Shown: piece by piece, positions 59,903 through 64,000 of the stretch
Layout: each line of letters begins with the position of its first letter
Numbering within the stretch: position 1 is the stretch's first letter
Assembly (NCBI GenBank): GCA_963969395.1
Contig: OZ017803.1
Span: forward strand, 18,042,001-18,106,000
DNA from: Pseudoscleropodium purum
Taxonomy: Eukaryota > Streptophyta > Bryopsida > Hypnales > Brachytheciaceae
Direction: 5' to 3'
Length of the DNA: 64,000 nucleotides
The notes under the pieces: model-generated
What the model saw: the letters and a program-made list of their open reading frames with translations, nothing else
Databases searched by the model: none
Told to the model about the DNA's origin: nothing
Program-made: the position numbers and the translations under genes

Positions 59903-60836
59903 AGTAGGATGATCAATAGTAATCCCATTGGTTGTTATATATATTTAGACTTGTTAGATTTCTATTTTTTCCATCAAGGACAAATAAATCAAATAATAAC
60001 AAAGTAAGGTATCGGCAAGGATTATTGGAATGTAGATAAGATACAACTAGAGATAATTATAAATAGGATATCAATAAGGATTATAAGAGTGTGAAGATAA
60101 GATATAGCTAGAGATGAAATAGAGTAAAATATTGGTAGGACTACTAAAAACAAGGATATAAATGACTTGACCACGATGATTGTAAGCACAACAAGTCGTT
60201 TATACCCTTATTTTTTATAGGGTAGGGAGCGTGGAGTGTGAAATTAAGATATAGCTAGAGATGAAATAATGTAAGGTATTGATAGAAGATGTGGAAATAT
60301 AGAGGTGAAATGTAATTAGAGATGATGTAAACAAGGCATTAATAGATAACTTGGTAGACTCAAGCCAATTGCTTTGATTGACATAGACAAACAAAATATC
60401 AATTGAGAAAAATAGCAATGTTTTATAATGCACTTGTATTGTGCAAGAATACCTAACAAGACTTCAATATAGAGTTCTAAGGCTTGTATTGGTAAGATTG
60501 AGGTTTCCTCTATCTTGCATTCAATATATACTATCACTATATCCTGAAATTTCTTCAAAGATTCTCTAGGAGGCACTAAGAAATCCTAAGGGTTATTAAG
60601 AGGCTTTAAGAAGCCACATATCTAGTCTAAAAGAGTCACTTGAAGGTTTAAAGTAACCATAAAAATATTATAGGAATCTTCCATGATACAAGGTAGATAT
60701 ACCAATCATTAAAAGAAGGTATGATTTTTACAAAGGCTAATAAGAGAGAAGTTATCCAAGTTGATGAAGAATGAATGTCTATTACATTCCTACAATCAAA
60801 CAACAAATCAAAGGAATTTTCTCATAAATAAGGGAG

Positions 60837-61197
60837 GAACACCTATAATCGTCAATTTAAGCAATTCAACATAATTCAGTTGAAATGAATTTTTTCTAAT
60901 TTTTTTTTTAATATTACCAATTGAAATTGATGAATCTAAAAAGAAATTATAACTTTTGGATAAGGCATCTAATTTCTACAAATTTTCAAAGTAGAACTCC
61001 ATACGGCACCCAAAACTACACTCTACTAAATCTACCTCAATTTTAGAACCAAAATCTAAAGAAATTAGAGCCCAACAACCGCAATTAAGCATGGAGATGA
61101 TTTGAAGGTACTTTGGACACGGTTTCAAGGTACTCTTGGAAACACTTTAAGGTAACTCTACTCTCAAAGTATGGGTACACTAATGGTTATGGATGTT
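60837..61197. mobile_element. Shorter sibling of the 25728 element, 361 bp
   Basis: Left end GAACACCTATAATCGTCAAT, right end GGTTATGGATGTTC, inverse allowing changes. It aligns with both ends of 25728-26716 but lacks the inserted middle. Confidence 0.6.
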
Positions 61198-61876
61198 CCT
61201 ACCTTATAGGTCAACTTTCTAAGGGAGGAGATACACTATAGGTAGGCAATAACAAATTTATTTCCATTATGGTTCCAAAGGAAAATTATTCACATCCATT
61301 TGGATGCTAATGTGGCTATTTTGATTCTTTTAAAAATTATAGAAAATGTTGTGATGGGTAGTTGCAAGAAAGATCAACTTTTTTTTGTAGCATTTTGCTA
61401 AAATTGTAGTTTCTTCGATTAGTACCATGAGTATTATGAAATAGAACAATCTTAATCATTGATCTAAAAAATCAACGGCTAGAGGTATAGTTGCAAGTAC
61501 TAAAATAATATAGTATTCTAAGACAAATAATAGATACAACAAGGAATAAATTAATAATAAATAGAAAATCATTAACAAAAATAAATAAATGTTTGCTAAT
61601 TTGTAAGGACTTGATGGTAATCAAAATTCACCAAAAAAAATGAAGTCAAAACCATCTTCAATGTTGAGAAGTGTGTATGCAAAGGAGCCCTATATGTACA
61701 AATATGGAGGCTATAAAATAATGTGTTCTTAGATTTTTTTTTGGTAGGCACATGTCCCTCTACTCTGGGAGTAGACTATAAAATTTCAGCTCTAAATCCA
61801 TAATTTTGGATACTCCTTAGTACTAAAATCTCCTAAACCTCAAAGTGTAACAAATTAGCAAAATTGACTTTGAAAT

Positions 61877-61880
<4 letters not shown>

Positions 61881-61947
<67 letters not shown>
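61881..61947. repeat. (AT)n tract, 67 bp
   Basis: Uninterrupted AT dinucleotide run. Confidence 0.97.
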
Positions 61948-61954
<7 letters not shown>

Positions 61955-62403
61955 TATTTTAATTTCTAAAAAATATGGTATATGATTCTAATCAAGTTAT
62001 CCATCTTCAAATAAAAAATCAAGTTAATTGGGTTCTACTTTCAAAAATTCTAGCGGAAAACAACTTTATTACTCTAAATGTGACACAAAATAGAACCATT
62101 CCTCCTTGCAATCTTCCTGATATAATAAATGAATCTTTTGTCAAATATAGAAGAACAAAATGGCTTTCATTGAATTTCATAAATTCATAATTTTTCAATC
62201 CAATTCCATCCTTTCAACACCAATTCCACACATTAATTGTTGTAAAACAAACCCTTTATAAGTTTTATTACATGAAGGATTAATATAGGACAATTGAATC
62301 TAAAACTAGGGCTACAATTAGATTGGGACAATTTAGGGTCTACCCATCTTAAATGTTTTGTTGTGGTAAGATAATTGATCATATTTGTGACACAATTTCA
62401 AAT

Positions 62404-62552
62404 CACTACTAGAAAACTTTGGAATTTCAACAGATTTCTGTTGATTCAATCGCGTTGTTCCGGTCACTACACAACATAAATCTATTAACTTAACAGATTT
62501 TGAATCAACAAAATCAACAAAAATTTGTTGAAATTCCAATTGAATAATAGTG
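62404..62552. mobile_element. CACTA-type MITE, 149 bp, with AAT target duplication
   Basis: Begins CACTACTAGAAAAC and ends GAATAATAGTG. The arms TTGGAATTTCAACA and TGTTGAAATTCCAA are exact inverses. AAT at 62401-62403 and 62553-62555 is a perfect 3-bp direct repeat, as CACTA elements make. Confidence 0.85.
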
Positions 62553-63188
62553 AATGTGTCCTTTTCTAGATAGATACTAATTTATTTTTCATAGATGCAA
62601 AAGTGTAAGAGAAAGCAATATCAATGTCAATTTTATTTTCCTATAAAGTATGAAACTCTTTAAATTTTTTGAAGTTTGTTGCCCAAGTAGCCTATAAGTA
62701 CCACTAGGTCACTCCAAAATAACAAAAAGTACATCCAACCTAGCACCTTACTCACTTCAAATGGCCATAGGTTTATTCTAGAACTACCACAACATTATTC
62801 AAGACCTTAATGTAGTCACGTTATTTGATGGTTTAAAAAAATTCAAATGGTATAAGAGTTTATTTTTTGCCTCTTAAGTTATTTCTAAATTTTAGCTCTC
62901 TCAGCCTCCTCAATACCACTTCTATACACACCAACAATGTCTATGAGCTCATTTTTTTTTATAAAAGCGGAGCATTTTGACTTCTTGCATGGTTATAATA
63001 GGCCCTTCTATAGAATGACACAACCAATCACATGGCATGAATAGGATTGATTACCTTAGTTTTGTAACAATATCTCATGGATACATGAAGCAAATGTTGT
63101 ATTCAATCTCTCTAGTCCATCATGTTGAATCAAAGTATTACTTTCCCTCATCTCAATTTTGCCCTTACGTAAGGTCCATGGGGCACAT

Positions 63189-64000
63189 TTAATCTCTAAA
63201 GGTTTTTGGTGTTTGTAGGCCCAAAATTGCTTCAAAGTACTCAAATCCAAAGCAAAGCTACCATCTTCATTTATATTTATTTGTTAACAAATCCAACCAT
63301 AGGATCATGTAGTTAATTTGAATGTTAGAGTACACATACCCTCTTAAATTTGAGAATAAAAAACTTTAACAATTGCAAGATCAGATTTCTTTAATTTCAA
63401 ATACCAATTGCAAGATCAAGTTGCTTAAATTTCAAATAAAAGTATTTTCAATTCTTCCCAAATGGTTAGATTTCATTTTTTAAACTTTTTACACAAAGAT
63501 GTGCAGATCCTACAACTTGTTACTTTCTATAATATGTTGAAAAACAAAATTGAAAATATTTATGAAAAAATTCAAATAAAAAATAGTAAATAGAAAGAAG
63601 TAGAGTATAATTCAATATACTAATGCGTTAAGAATTTATTTATGGAAATGAAAAAATTCCAATCCCAATGGGTGTAATGTTGTATTAAACAATCTACATT
63701 CATAATTTTTTTCCCAAAATATTGAAAATTGAATTAAATAAATGACATCAAAATTTTCCTTAGAATAGAGATTTTATAACTATCTACAAACCAAAACTCC
63801 TTGTAAATTTCATCTCACTAATCAAATGGATAGATTGAGAACTTTCCACATATATACATATTACCAATTTCAAAATTTTATTTCTAAAAATAGTGATTTT
63901 AAAAGAATCTTTTGAAGTTTCCAACACAACCCATTTAGCAATGAGAGTTTCATATTATGCAATAATTTTTTAACCGTGTAATCAACAATTATGAAAATTA
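63189..64000. mobile_element. TTAA-type element running off the window end
   Basis: Left end TTAATCTCTAAAGG. The first part resembles family T (AAAGCAAAGCTACC..ATCTTCATTTATATTTATT), and 63560-64000 aligns with the interior of family P (AGTAAATAGAAAGAAG and CAATCCCAATGG). The right end lies outside the window. Confidence 0.55.

Larger units (their letters stand above)
59903..63188. other. A/T-rich intergenic DNA between elements
   Basis: No gene. Near 60000-60300 the phrase GATAAGATA[CT]A[AG]CTAGAGAT recurs about every 70-130 bases as a loose direct repeat. Confidence 0.45.

Overview
The window is nuclear DNA from a land plant, most likely a bryophyte or another early-diverging lineage. The genes have GT..AG introns with T-rich acceptors, and three of the four encode plant-type proteins (FPF1 family, SCPL51-type serine carboxypeptidase, TSC10-type sphingolipid reductase). 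These genes sit in a strongly A/T-rich matrix full of short non-autonomous transposons. The species cannot be fixed from this sequence. No operons, CRISPR arrays, rRNA genes or bacterial features are seen.

Four genes can be assembled exon by exon with consistent reading phase. (1) 7810-11038, plus: a 7-exon kelch-repeat protein with an N-terminal membrane anchor. (2) 21962-22303, plus: an intronless FPF1-like gene in a long non-repetitive, GC-richer island. (3) 32985-39991, plus: a 14-exon serine carboxypeptidase of the SCPL51/retinoid-inducible type with an intact Ser-Asp-His triad and a 19-nt microexon. (4) 43980-45712, minus: a 4-exon 3-ketodihydrosphingosine reductase (TSC10/KDSR) of the SDR family. 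Genes 3 and 4 converge with about 4 kb between their stop codons. The four have no evident joint pathway; this is ordinary plant gene spacing.

The main novelty lies between the genes. At least ten elements, about 0.5-1.1 kb each, begin TTAA-CCCCTAAA (or a close variant) and end with its inverse TTTAGGGG-TTAA. The TTAA is present on both sides and no longer flanking duplication is visible. That is the signature of piggyBac-type transposition (TTAA target duplication, termini starting CCC). Such elements are little described in land plants, and no transposase is encoded in the window. Several subfamilies can be recognised by internal similarity, one of them a near-complete palindrome. Other mobile sequences include a 149-bp CACTA-type MITE with an exact AAT target duplication, a 228-bp MITE with 78-bp terminal repeats nested in one TTAA element, a MITE inserted backwards into another copy of itself, three related MITE-like inserts in introns of the carboxypeptidase gene, and a tRNA-like/SINE sequence.

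Region by region: 1-7 kb A/T-rich, one TTAA element; 7-11 kb kelch gene; 11.7-12.8 kb palindromic TTAA element; 13.9-15.6 kb unresolved mixed-composition sequence; 15.6-17.7 kb repeat mosaic; 17.8-26 kb GC-richer island with FPF1 and a 55-bp minisatellite; 25.7-32.8 kb MITE-rich; 33-40 kb carboxypeptidase; 40.5-43.3 kb repeats; 43.4-47.1 kb TSC10 and upstream flank; 47.5-64 kb gene-free repeats, with a minisatellite at 54.9-55.7 kb and two of the window's three long (AT)n tracts.
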